A DNA stretch of 7,023 nt, taken from contig CAMCTQ010000064.1 in NCBI GenBank assembly GCA_945878545.1, forward strand, positions 1-7,023, given 5' to 3'. Shown here one piece after another: positions 1 through 5,669 of this stretch. How positions within the stretch are numbered: position 1 is the first letter of the stretch; each line of letters begins with the position of its first letter. The DNA comes from Rickettsia typhi (GTDB taxonomy: Bacteria; Pseudomonadota; Alphaproteobacteria; Rickettsiales; Rickettsiaceae). The position numbers were made by a program, and so were the translations under genes. The notes under the pieces were generated by a model that saw nothing but the letters and a program-made list of their open reading frames with translations, did not search any database and was not told the DNA's origin.

Positions 1-9
1 ATTAAATTA

Positions 10-615
10 CTATACCTCATCCAGGTTAGATTCTTCGCCAGTGGGTACTACTGCCTCGTTGCTTTCATCGTCAAGACTGCAATCTACAACTTGTTCTGGA
101 TCAATAGTTAATTTCAGAGGTTTTGAATCATTTAAAATCTTATTAGCAGTGGACAATCTCTCATTTATTATCTGTGCTTCTTTAGGATGTGTTTTTAAAA
201 ATTTTTCTACACAAGGCGGGAAAACGTCTTCCAAGACTTTTAACATATCACCAACATATAATTGGTGCGTTTTTAAAAATTCTTGTTTTTGAGAAATAAT
301 ATCAAGCAAAACATCAATCTGCACCAATGTAAGCTTAGCGTCTCCAATATTAGTAAATGATTCGATCAATTTTTTTATTTTTGATCGATTACCCTCTTCA
401 ATATACTCACCGATTAAAGTAGCTTCAGCTGTAAAAAGAGTTATTATATTTGTTTTATTAGTAAACTCAAATTCAGGATCAAGTAATTTTGGTTTTAAGT
501 ATATCTTGTTTACTAAGTCAATTATATCTTGAGTCTTGTGTTGGTCTAATAGTTGTTTTAATAGACTAACACAACCCAGGATTCTTGCTGAGCTTATAAC
601 AGTTGCTTTAGACAT
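10..615 (-). CDS. Uncharacterised 201-residue soluble protein with acidic C-terminus
   Basis: I do not recognise a family. The protein has no signal peptide and no hydrophobic stretch long enough for a membrane segment. It looks mostly alpha-helical through about residue 165, with repeated Leu/Ile/Lys/Glu patterns. The last 30 residues are acidic and probably disordered (LDDESNEAVV, GEESNLDEV). The pentapeptide FLKTH occurs twice, at residues 113-117 and 139-143. The start is the ATG at 613-615; no Shine-Dalgarno sequence is visible before it, only an A/T-rich leader preceded by a hairpin. It lies 77 bp downstream of the 641-residue gene on the same strand, so co-transcription is possible, although the gap holds two inverted repeats. 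The long ORF in AT-rich DNA and native-looking composition make it very likely a real gene. A cytoplasmic or translocated role cannot be separated from sequence alone. Confidence 0.8.
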   Translation of the reverse strand: MSKATVISSARILGCVSLLKQLLDQHKTQDIIDLVNKIYLKPKLLDPEFEFTNKTNIITLFTAEATLIGEYIEEGNRSKIKKLIESFTNIGDAKLTLVQIDVLLDIISQKQEFLKTHQLYVGDMLKVLEDVFPPCVEKFLKTHPKEAQIINERLSTANKILNDSKPLKLTIDPEQVVDCSLDDESNEAVVPTGEESNLDEV

Positions 616-629
616 AACTATATAATTTT

Positions 630-676
630 TAGTTGATCCTACCGAATTTATATTAAAAATCGGTAAGAATCAACTA
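630..676 (-). promoter_or_regulatory. Hairpin in the leader of the 201-residue gene
   Basis: The arms TAGTTGAT (630-637) and ATCAACTA (669-676) pair perfectly. Inside them TACCGA (640-645) pairs with TCGGTA (660-665), around a 14-nt A/T loop; a small internal loop (CC against AGA) separates the two stems. On the minus strand it ends 14 nt before the start codon at 615 and is followed by A-rich, not U-rich, sequence, so it does not look like a classical terminator. A weak promoter could be embedded: TTGATT (673-668, minus) and TAAATT (650-645, minus) are 17 bp apart. It may act as an operator, a leader structure or an mRNA-stabilising stem. The pairing is seen directly; the role is inferred. 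Confidence 0.5.
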
Positions 677-680
677 GAAG

Positions 681-711
681 TATATTTGAATATCAGAAAT
701 CTTCAAATATA
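681..711 (-). repeat. Inverted repeat spanning the stop of the 641-residue gene
   Basis: The arms TATATTTGAA (681-690) and TTCAAATATA (702-711) form a perfect 10-bp stem with an 11-nt loop containing the TGA stop (695-693). No U-tract follows on the minus strand (CTTCTAG), so termination is uncertain. A role as a 3' stem protecting the mRNA is equally possible. Confidence 0.45.
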
Positions 712-2618
712 TCAGAAAGTGTTGCTCCACTTAATGTGGCTATTGATTCGGCTGTAACAGTGGAATCATGATCAACATATGGAAATTGTGTTTCCTTATA
801 GTGATTTATAGCGTCAGTAAAAATAGATAATGTAGTTTTCTTCATCTGATAATCGGTTTGTACTAGATCTAGAAATGACTCTTCTAGGTCTGAGTTTGGT
901 TTAAATTTTGTACCAAAATTAACAAATGCCATACTAGCAACTGAAAGGTGATGAAGAACCTTTTTGGCTAAAAATATTATAAAATCTTCTGTTAATTCTT
1001 GTTCGCGAAATGTAATTTTTTTACTATATTTATGCTTAACGGATTCAATTAACTCTTCTCTATAATCATCTCCATCTTTTATGCAGTATTGTTTTGTTTT
1101 GACACCTTTGGCAGAAGTATAAACGGTAAGAGCTTTTTTGGGTGCTATACCAGGTGATTTTACTAGGACAAACACTTCTTCTTCCAGCGCCTTGAGGTCA
1201 AATATTTCCCATAACTTCTTAGCCACATAAATAGGCCAGAATTCTCCAAAATTTTTACTAGTTAAAGTGGTATCATACTTTTCAAAAAAACGTATATTTT
1301 TTGCTTTATCAATATTTGCTAATTTTAAACTTTTATCATTATATTCATATTCATCAATAGGCTCTCCTTTCTGAGCTAAATCAATAATATCATTTATCTT
1401 TTTAAGATCTTTTAATATGTTTGCTACTTTAGCTCCTTCGTTCTTTACAACTCTAATATATCCATCAATCTTTTTATGACTCTTTATTTTTTGACTTATT
1501 TCTTTTGCCGTCACTATTTCAAAATTCCCTTCATGTGTGCGAGCTTGAATTTTTGATGTATATAAGCGATATTCACAACTTTGTGTATTACCTTCCCTTG
1601 GAAAAACAGGGGATAAAGAATTTTTATTAGATAAAGTTAATATAAATCTTGTTAGTATTTGACATATATCGGCATTTTCATAGTCATGAAAGATATCAAC
1701 TAATTCTCCTACTGCTTTTGTAACAAATTTAGGGTATTTATCTTCAAATAGCTTTGTAGCTTTTTGGGCTTTCATAGGGCTTATATCTACAGCTTTTAAC
1801 GATTTTGGATTAACTAAGCTGTAAGTATTTTTTTTACTCGGAGTACTTAGAGCACTCGATCCATGAGACTTAGCTGCAATTAACTTATATTCTTTTTGTG
1901 CTAATTCCTCCTGAGTAAAAGAATATCCATGTAAATCTATAAATAGCATCACAGCTTTCTGTAGTTTTATCATTAATTCAGCGGAGTTGTTGCTCATAGA
2001 TTTAACTATTAGCTCTATTAATGAATGAGGAACAATATGACTCAGTTGCTTAGACGTGCCGTTTATCTTAGCTCTTCCAACTATTACTGTTTTATTTCCA
2101 AATATAATATCAACTAGAACTTTATTGTCTAATTCCACGTTAAGGATTGATGACAGGACCTCTTTGAGTTTAGTTTTGTTTACAAAGTTAGTTGGCGATT
2201 TTGGTTTCACAAGTGGCTCATCAAGATCATCAGACAGCTCCATTGATTTAACTGAATCTGTATATGAGTCTTGTGAGGATAGTTCTAATGTGTCTAGTTC
2301 TTCTTGCTCTTTGAGTAGAGTTTCTTTCCGTAGTTTTGAAGACTTTTCTAATACGTCTAGTTCTTCTTGTTCTCTGAGCAGAGCTTCTTTCCGTAGTTTT
2401 GAATACTTTTCTAATACATCTAGTTCTTCTTGCTCTTTGAGTAGAGTTGCTTTCCGTAGTTTTGAATACTCCTCTAACTCATCTAGTTCTTCTTGTTCTT
2501 GTGGAAGTTGATATCTTGTACTGAATTTATTAAATAATCTAAGCTTTTTAGGTTCATAGGTTCCATCATGAAAATAGGTGGGTTCATTAGCGCGTTTTTT
2601 GAGATTGGATTTAGCCAT
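693..2618 (-). CDS. Uncharacterised 641-residue protein with N-terminal 21-residue coiled-coil repeats
   Basis: I do not recognise a family. Residues 1-40 are basic (KSNLKKR, PKKLR). Residues 41 to about 116 are a tandem repeat of 21 residues (three heptads) with core EQEELDVLEKYSKLRKE: three full copies at 41-61, 62-82 and 83-103, then a partial copy. This predicts a charged coiled coil. A Ser/Asp-rich linker follows to about 145, then a long mixed alpha/beta region to 641. That region contains SHIVPHSL at about residue 200 and ends in an acidic FEDF tail. There is no signal peptide or membrane segment. The ATG at 2616-2618 has no Shine-Dalgarno sequence and lies directly after a stable leader hairpin. 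The repeats resemble those of secreted effectors or scaffold proteins of intracellular bacteria, but this is only analogy. The gene is intact and clearly coding. Confidence 0.85.
   Translation of the reverse strand: MAKSNLKKRANEPTYFHDGTYEPKKLRLFNKFSTRYQLPQEQEELDELEEYSKLRKATLLKEQEELDVLEKYSKLRKEALLREQEELDVLEKSSKLRKETLLKEQEELDTLELSSQDSYTDSVKSMELSDDLDEPLVKPKSPTNFVNKTKLKEVLSSILNVELDNKVLVDIIFGNKTVIVGRAKINGTSKQLSHIVPHSLIELIVKSMSNNSAELMIKLQKAVMLFIDLHGYSFTQEELAQKEYKLIAAKSHGSSALSTPSKKNTYSLVNPKSLKAVDISPMKAQKATKLFEDKYPKFVTKAVGELVDIFHDYENADICQILTRFILTLSNKNSLSPVFPREGNTQSCEYRLYTSKIQARTHEGNFEIVTAKEISQKIKSHKKIDGYIRVVKNEGAKVANILKDLKKINDIIDLAQKGEPIDEYEYNDKSLKLANIDKAKNIRFFEKYDTTLTSKNFGEFWPIYVAKKLWEIFDLKALEEEVFVLVKSPGIAPKKALTVYTSAKGVKTKQYCIKDGDDYREELIESVKHKYSKKITFREQELTEDFIIFLAKKVLHHLSVASMAFVNFGTKFKPNSDLEESFLDLVQTDYQMKKTTLSIFTDAINHYKETQFPYVDHDSTVTAESIATLSGATLSDIFEDF
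2293..2503 (-). repeat. 63-bp tandem repeat, three full copies plus a partial one
   Basis: Units begin at 2293, 2356, 2419 and 2482, exactly 63 bp apart, each opening on the plus strand with TCTAGTTCTTCTTG. Copies differ by only a few substitutions, and the fourth is cut short after about 20 bp. Because 63 is a multiple of three and 21 residues equal three heptads, gain or loss of a unit keeps both the frame and the coiled-coil register. The array encodes residues of about 40-103 of the 641-residue protein. Confidence 0.95.
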
Positions 2619-2622
2619 AGTT

Positions 2623-2665
2623 GCGTGATATTAATTAAATTGAAAAATGAATTAATATCATACGC
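2623..2665 (-). promoter_or_regulatory. Leader hairpin abutting the start of the 641-residue gene
   Basis: GATATTAATT (2627-2636) pairs perfectly with AATTAATATC (2650-2659). The stem continues with GCGT (2623-2626) against ACGC (2662-2665) after a 2-nt bulge, giving 14 pairs around a 13-nt loop. In the minus-strand transcript the 3' arm ends 4 nt before the ATG at 2618, in the region a ribosome must contact. It could limit translation initiation or serve as an operator. The pairing is seen directly; regulation is inferred. Confidence 0.5.
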
Positions 2666-2684
2666 TAAGAAATATTACAACAAC

Positions 2685-2710
2685 ATTATACTAACAAATG
2701 TTAGTATAAT
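2685..2710 (-). promoter_or_regulatory. Perfect 11-bp palindrome carrying a consensus -10 for the 641-residue gene
   Basis: The arms ATTATACTAAC (2685-2695) and GTTAGTATAAT (2700-2710) are exact reverse complements with a 4-nt spacer. On the minus strand the distal arm contains TATAAT (2690-2685), a perfect -10 hexamer placing transcription start about 60 nt before the ATG at 2618. The -35 is weak (TTCAAT about 18 bp upstream). A repressor bound to the palindrome would cover the -10. Alternatively it forms an RNA stem at the 3' end of kup, with only a weak U-rich tail. Confidence 0.45.
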
Positions 2711-2718
2711 TGAACCTA

Positions 2719-2739
2719 TGGTTAATAGAATATTAACCA
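2719..2739 (-). terminator. Short hairpin just after kup, possible terminator
   Basis: TGGTTAATA (2719-2727) and TATTAACCA (2731-2739) form a perfect 9-bp stem with a 3-nt loop, 12 nt beyond the kup stop codon on the minus strand. No proper U-tract follows, so rho-independent termination is doubtful. Together with the palindrome at 2685-2710 it may mark or protect the end of the operon transcript. Confidence 0.35.
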
Positions 2740-2751
2740 ATTATGATTTGT

Positions 2752-4092
2752 TTAATTTGTTCTAATATCCCGACTTTTTCTACTTTTCCGCATTACATAA
2801 TATATTATACTAGTAATAAGCAAGGTATACCAAGCGCCTTCAAAGAGTTTGATAATATTAGTAAGAAGGAAAGCGCTGTCTAGGAATAGCATACCAAAAA
2901 TCATAATAATCTTAAGAGTATTTAAAGTTTTTTTATTCAACAACAGGACCAAAAAAAGGATAGTTGTAATAAGCATTACTCCAGAAACGCTGAGTCCATA
3001 GGCAAAAGATAACTGGGAGGAAGATTGGAAATATAGGATAGCTATAATAGTTAATATGCAAAGAATCTTGTTAACTACTGGAACATAGACTTGGCCTGGT
3101 TTGTTGGATAAGTGAATAACTTTAAGTTTTGGTAAATAACCTAATGTTATTGCTTGCCAACTAAGTGAAAAAACTCCTGATATTATAGCCTGTGAAGCTA
3201 TTATAGTTGCCATAGTTGCTAATATTATCAATGGATAAAGACCTGCCGAGGGTATAAGGTGGTAAAATGGATCAGATATTAATTCTGGAGACTTTAATAA
3301 CAAACTTCCTTGACCTAGATAATTTAGGATTAATGAAGGAAAAACTAAAAAATACCATGCTTGTTTAATAGGGATATTACCGAAATGACCGCGATCAGCA
3401 TATAAAGCTTCTGCGCCTGTAACTACTAGGAATACGCCGCTAAGGGCTTTAAATGCTATCCATCCATTATTAAAGATAAAGCATATGCCAACATAAGGAT
3501 TTAGTGCCATTAAAATCTTAGGCTCAGCAATAATGTTATAAATACCAAGGCTACTCAAAGTCAAAAACCAAATTATCATAATAGGAGCAAAAAAGAATCC
3601 TAGTTTATTGCTTCCTATTTTTTGAAAGCTAAAAAGCAGAGTTAAAATTCCAATTGATAATAATACGATATATTCTTGAATACCAGAAAAGGCAATATGT
3701 AAGCCTTCTAGCGCACTAAGTACAGATATAGCTGGAGTAATAACACCATCTCCAAATAATAATGCAGCACCTATCATTCCAAGTAAAATTGAGATAGTTT
3801 TGTAATTGGAATGTTTTAGATTAGAACATAGAAATGATAATGCTAATATTCCACCTCTGTTTTCATCTTTATCTATATTAATTATAAGATGAATATATTT
3901 AATACTCACTACGAGAAATAATACCCATATAAATAGACTAATCATGCCTAAGACATTACTAGGAGTAGCTTCTAGATTACTTATTATAAACGAGCTTTTT
4001 AATGCGTATAGAGGGCTTGTACCTATATCTCCATAAACTACCCCAATGGTACTTATTATTAATAAGCTTGAGTTGTCTAATGTTTTCTTCAA
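2752..4092 (-). CDS. kup: Kup-family potassium uptake transporter, membrane domain only
   Basis: Inner-membrane K+/H+ symporter of the KUP/HAK/KT family. Signatures are GVVYGDIGTSPLYAL (17-31), DGVITPAISVLSALEGL (115-131), GAEALYAD (226-233), NYLGQGSLLL (257-266) and GQVYVPVVN (333-341), with about 12 membrane segments. Acidic residues equivalent to those reported as important in E. coli Kup (D23, E116, E229, D408) are present as D22, D115, E228 and D405. The protein stops at 446 residues just after the last membrane segment; usual homologues are about 620 with a cytoplasmic C-terminal domain, absent here with no remnant downstream. Residue 234 is Arg where E. coli Kup has Met. The start is TTG (4092-4090), with AAGG (4104-4101) 8 nt upstream; an in-frame stop precedes it and no ATG fits. 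The TTG overlaps the TGA of the upstream His-rich ORF, suggesting translational coupling. Confidence 0.93.
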   Translation of the reverse strand: MKKTLDNSSLLIISTIGVVYGDIGTSPLYALKSSFIISNLEATPSNVLGMISLFIWVLFLVVSIKYIHLIINIDKDENRGGILALSFLCSNLKHSNYKTISILLGMIGAALLFGDGVITPAISVLSALEGLHIAFSGIQEYIVLLSIGILTLLFSFQKIGSNKLGFFFAPIMIIWFLTLSSLGIYNIIAEPKILMALNPYVGICFIFNNGWIAFKALSGVFLVVTGAEALYADRGHFGNIPIKQAWYFLVFPSLILNYLGQGSLLLKSPELISDPFYHLIPSAGLYPLIILATMATIIASQAIISGVFSLSWQAITLGYLPKLKVIHLSNKPGQVYVPVVNKILCILTIIAILYFQSSSQLSFAYGLSVSGVMLITTILFLVLLLNKKTLNTLKIIMIFGMLFLDSAFLLTNIIKLFEGAWYTLLITSIIYYVMRKSRKSRDIRTN

Positions 4093-4220
4093 TGAAATAA
4101 CCTTAAAAAATACGTACGTAATGGCTTGTAACTGCCTAGACTATTTCCAATCATTTCTTCTCCGTTAGTCTTGTGATTATGAGTGTGATGAGCATTATGC
4201 CCTTTCATATTAGATTTCAT
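4089..4220 (-). CDS. Small His-rich ORF (43 aa), metal-binding peptide or gene remnant
   Basis: The ORF encodes 43 residues. The N-terminal half is His-rich (GHNAHHTHNH, residues 7-16), a typical metal-binding tract. It is followed by a short linker and SYKPLRTYFLRLFH at the end. It begins with ATG at 4218-4220, 17 nt after the stop of the secreted HxHP protein, preceded by AAAGG about 11 nt upstream. Its TGA stop (4091-4089) overlaps the TTG start of kup by two bases. This spacing on both sides is what a real operon member shows. The His tract followed by YKPL resembles the N-terminus of small membrane proteins found near metal-homeostasis genes, so it may be the truncated relic of such a protein. 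It may instead be a functional peptide or a coupling leader. The function is inferred. Confidence 0.55.
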   Translation of the reverse strand: MKSNMKGHNAHHTHNHKTNGEEMIGNSLGSYKPLRTYFLRLFH

Positions 4221-4237
4221 TTGAGATTAAGCCTTTA

Positions 4238-5080
4238 TCATTTGATAATTATTCCAAAAGGTACAAATAGTTCTTTGCCATGTATCTTTACTTGAGCAAA
4301 CAGCTTAACAAACCCTGATTTAGCTGGTTCAATATGAAATTCTACTTCTGGCCCACTTCTATCTGTAGATTTCAATGGTTCTTTGCCCATAGGATGAATA
4401 TGAACTACTGTTTTTATGTCATCATAAAATCCAACTATATGGGCAAAAGTTCCCATAATTGGTTCCAAATCATTTACAGAGTTTCCTTTGGAGTCAGTTA
4501 CAATAATTTTTCCCATTGTAGGGCTACCTGCCATAAGCGGGTCCGTATCAAAGGATAATTCGAATTTATAACCATCTAAAGTACTACTAATCAACATATT
4601 ACGATTAATTTTGGATGCTTTATCTTTATCAGAGAGGAGGTCGGCAATTACATATTCTTGGGAGTTTGTATTCAATGGAAATAAGTCGGCCCAAATTCTG
4701 TAGGTTCCTTGTTTTTTTTTAGGACTCCATTCAAATTCATATAGGCCTGGTTCTTTTAATGCTTTAGGATGTTTATGGCTGTAATCTTCAAGTTCATCAT
4801 CAATGATAAGAAGATGTATTTTCTGGGTATGTATTTCTTTAAGGTCTTGAAGCGTAACTGGTTTATTATCCTTTACGCTTGTAAGTTTGATTTGAACTAG
4901 CTTTTTATCTCCTTTATTCTCTATTTTATATATATCTAGTTTAATAGTTTGTTCTTGAATTTTTTGTGCTGTTGATTGGGTAGCAACATTAGTGCCAATA
5001 GTTTCCTTATTGGCATAACTAGAATTTATTGACCCTGTCAGTAGAAGATAAGTTCCTATGTATATTATTTGCTTTTTCAT
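4238..5080 (-). CDS. Secreted protein with two HxHP motifs, probable periplasmic metal-associated protein
   Basis: The 280-residue protein starts with a clear signal peptide (MKK, then a hydrophobic core at 5-16, likely cleavage after SSYA at 23). Two similar beta-rich modules follow. The first has DYSHKHP (99-105) and GTYRIWADLFP (125-135). The second has FAHIVGF (212-218), VVHIHPMG (225-232), VEFHIEP (246-252) and FVKLFAQVKIHGK (257-269). The HxHP motif followed by a GxYRxxADF-like segment recalls a family of hypothetical exported proteins often seen beside copper or heavy-metal genes; the biochemical role is not established. The ATG at 5078-5080 has AAAGAG 7 nt upstream and a good promoter. 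It is the first gene of a probable operon with the His-rich small ORF and kup. The His-rich neighbour supports metal binding, most likely copper, but this is inference. Confidence 0.82.
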   Translation of the reverse strand: MKKQIIYIGTYLLLTGSINSSYANKETIGTNVATQSTAQKIQEQTIKLDIYKIENKGDKKLVQIKLTSVKDNKPVTLQDLKEIHTQKIHLLIIDDELEDYSHKHPKALKEPGLYEFEWSPKKKQGTYRIWADLFPLNTNSQEYVIADLLSDKDKASKINRNMLISSTLDGYKFELSFDTDPLMAGSPTMGKIIVTDSKGNSVNDLEPIMGTFAHIVGFYDDIKTVVHIHPMGKEPLKSTDRSGPEVEFHIEPAKSGFVKLFAQVKIHGKELFVPFGIIIK

Positions 5081-5113
5081 ACTAACACTCTTTAAATAGT
5101 AGGCAATTATTTG

Positions 5114-5142
5114 ATTTTACTTACAATAAATGAGTATCTCAA
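5114..5142 (-). promoter_or_regulatory. Sigma70-type promoter of the HxHP / small ORF / kup operon
   Basis: On the minus strand TTGAGA (5142-5137) matches the -35 consensus at five of six bases. A spacer of exactly 17 bp is followed by TAAAAT (5119-5114), five of six for the -10. The predicted start near 5107 gives a leader of about 27 nt containing the AAAGAG ribosome binding site. Confidence 0.65.
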
Positions 5143-5326
5143 TAAAAATGGAGTTAATGATACAATAATAAATTACATCGTGTTTTTACACTAAATATTG
5201 AAATTCTCCAGCAACATTTGCTAGGGAATTAGTGTGATTCTAAAAGATTATTAAACAAACAACTAAGGTTAGTAAGGCAACTTGGCCATTTTTATTGATA
5301 AAAAGCAGTGCTAATATGTGCGATTT

Positions 5327-5351
5327 AATTTACACTACCATAGTGTAAATT
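5327..5351. promoter_or_regulatory. Palindromic operator upstream of the SemiSWEET gene
   Basis: The arms AATTTACACTA (5327-5337) and TAGTGTAAATT (5341-5351) are exact reverse complements separated by CCA. This size and symmetry are typical of sites bound by dimeric helix-turn-helix regulators such as TetR-type repressors. The position overlaps where the -35 of the downstream promoter should be. No regulator gene is present in the window, so the binding protein is unknown. Confidence 0.65.
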
Positions 5352-5355
5352 TCTG

Positions 5356-5364
5356 TGTTATGAT
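5356..5364 (+). promoter_or_regulatory. Extended -10 element for the SemiSWEET gene
   Basis: TGTTATGAT contains the TGn extension and the -10 hexamer TATGAT (5359-5364), about 33 bp before the TTG start. No good -35 is seen at 17 bp because the palindrome occupies that place; extended -10 promoters often lack one. Regulation through the adjacent palindrome is inferred. Confidence 0.5.
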
Positions 5365-5396
5365 TTAACTATAAATTCATTGAGGATAAAAATAAA

Positions 5397-5669
5397 TTGA
5401 TTTCAAAATGGTTATTAACTAATATAGAGACGCTAGGGTTTATAGCAGCTTTCTTAGGCATGATTTCTCTAGTTCCTCAAGTATTGAAAACTTGGAACTC
5501 TCATTCAGCCCGTGATATTTCATTGATTATGTACCTTATTATTGGTCTTGATTCATTATTATGGCTAACTTACGGTTTTGTTTTGTCTTTGAGTCCATTA
5601 ATTTTCCAAAGCTCAATAACTTTCTCTTGCGCTTCTCTAATGATAATTATGAAATTATTATGGAAATGA
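5397..5669 (+). CDS. SemiSWEET (PQ-loop) small-solute transporter
   Basis: This 90-residue protein has three membrane helices and works as a homodimer in known family members, which carry sugars across the inner membrane. Key elements are the PQ motif (LVPQVLKTW, 26-33), ARDIS (38-42), LWLTYG (55-60) and a final helix after P67. Compared from memory with the Leptospira SemiSWEET, pocket Trp48 is kept as W56, but pocket Asn64 is replaced by S72. The extracellular gate Arg55 and Asp57 are replaced by L63 and L65. Length and topology are normal. The start is TTG at 5397, chosen because GAGGA (5382-5386) lies about 10 nt upstream and no ATG precedes the first helix. It is a single gene with its own promoter and operator. 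The substrate may differ from glucose or sucrose given these substitutions. Confidence 0.88.
   Translation: MISKWLLTNIETLGFIAAFLGMISLVPQVLKTWNSHSARDISLIMYLIIGLDSLLWLTYGFVLSLSPLIFQSSITFSCASLMIIMKLLWK

Larger units (their letters stand above)
5081..5396. other. Divergent intergenic region between the HxHP operon and the SemiSWEET gene
   Basis: These 316 bp contain no ORF that I can support. They hold the minus-strand operon promoter (5114-5142), the palindromic operator and extended -10 of the plus-strand gene (5327-5364), and two further partial matches to the operator half: TTTACACTA at 5185-5193 and TTAGTGTGA at about 5229-5237. The stretch 5240-5320 shows nothing recognisable. Confidence 0.6.

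Noticed and set aside
191..281. Direct repeat GTTTTTAAAAATT at 191-203 and 269-281
   Set aside because: It simply encodes the twice-used FLKTH pentapeptide; the surrounding residues do not match, so a true duplication is not supported.
41..292. Plus-strand open frame of 83 codons
   Set aside because: It lies wholly inside the 201-residue minus-strand gene, has a Ser/Cys/Phe-rich shadow composition and no ribosome binding site.
2293..2503. CRISPR-like regular spacing
   Set aside because: The repeat is a direct tandem within a coding frame, without unique spacers or cas genes.
2056..2511. Plus-strand open frame of 151 codons with Ser-rich repeats
   Set aside because: It is the antisense reading of the 63-bp coiled-coil repeat; its repeats only mirror the real gene.
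2190..2618. Nuclear-localisation-like basic tracts (KKR, PKKLR) at the N-terminus of the 641-residue protein
   Set aside because: Such short basic runs are common in lysine-rich proteins of AT-rich genomes; not enough to claim a nuclear effector.
2568..2765. Plus-strand open frame of 65 codons
   Set aside because: It overlaps the start of the 641-residue gene and the end of kup, runs through the three palindromes, and has no recognisable product.
4334..4558. Plus-strand open frame of 74 codons
   Set aside because: It is antisense to the HxHP protein, with atypical His/Cys/Trp-rich composition and no supporting start signals.
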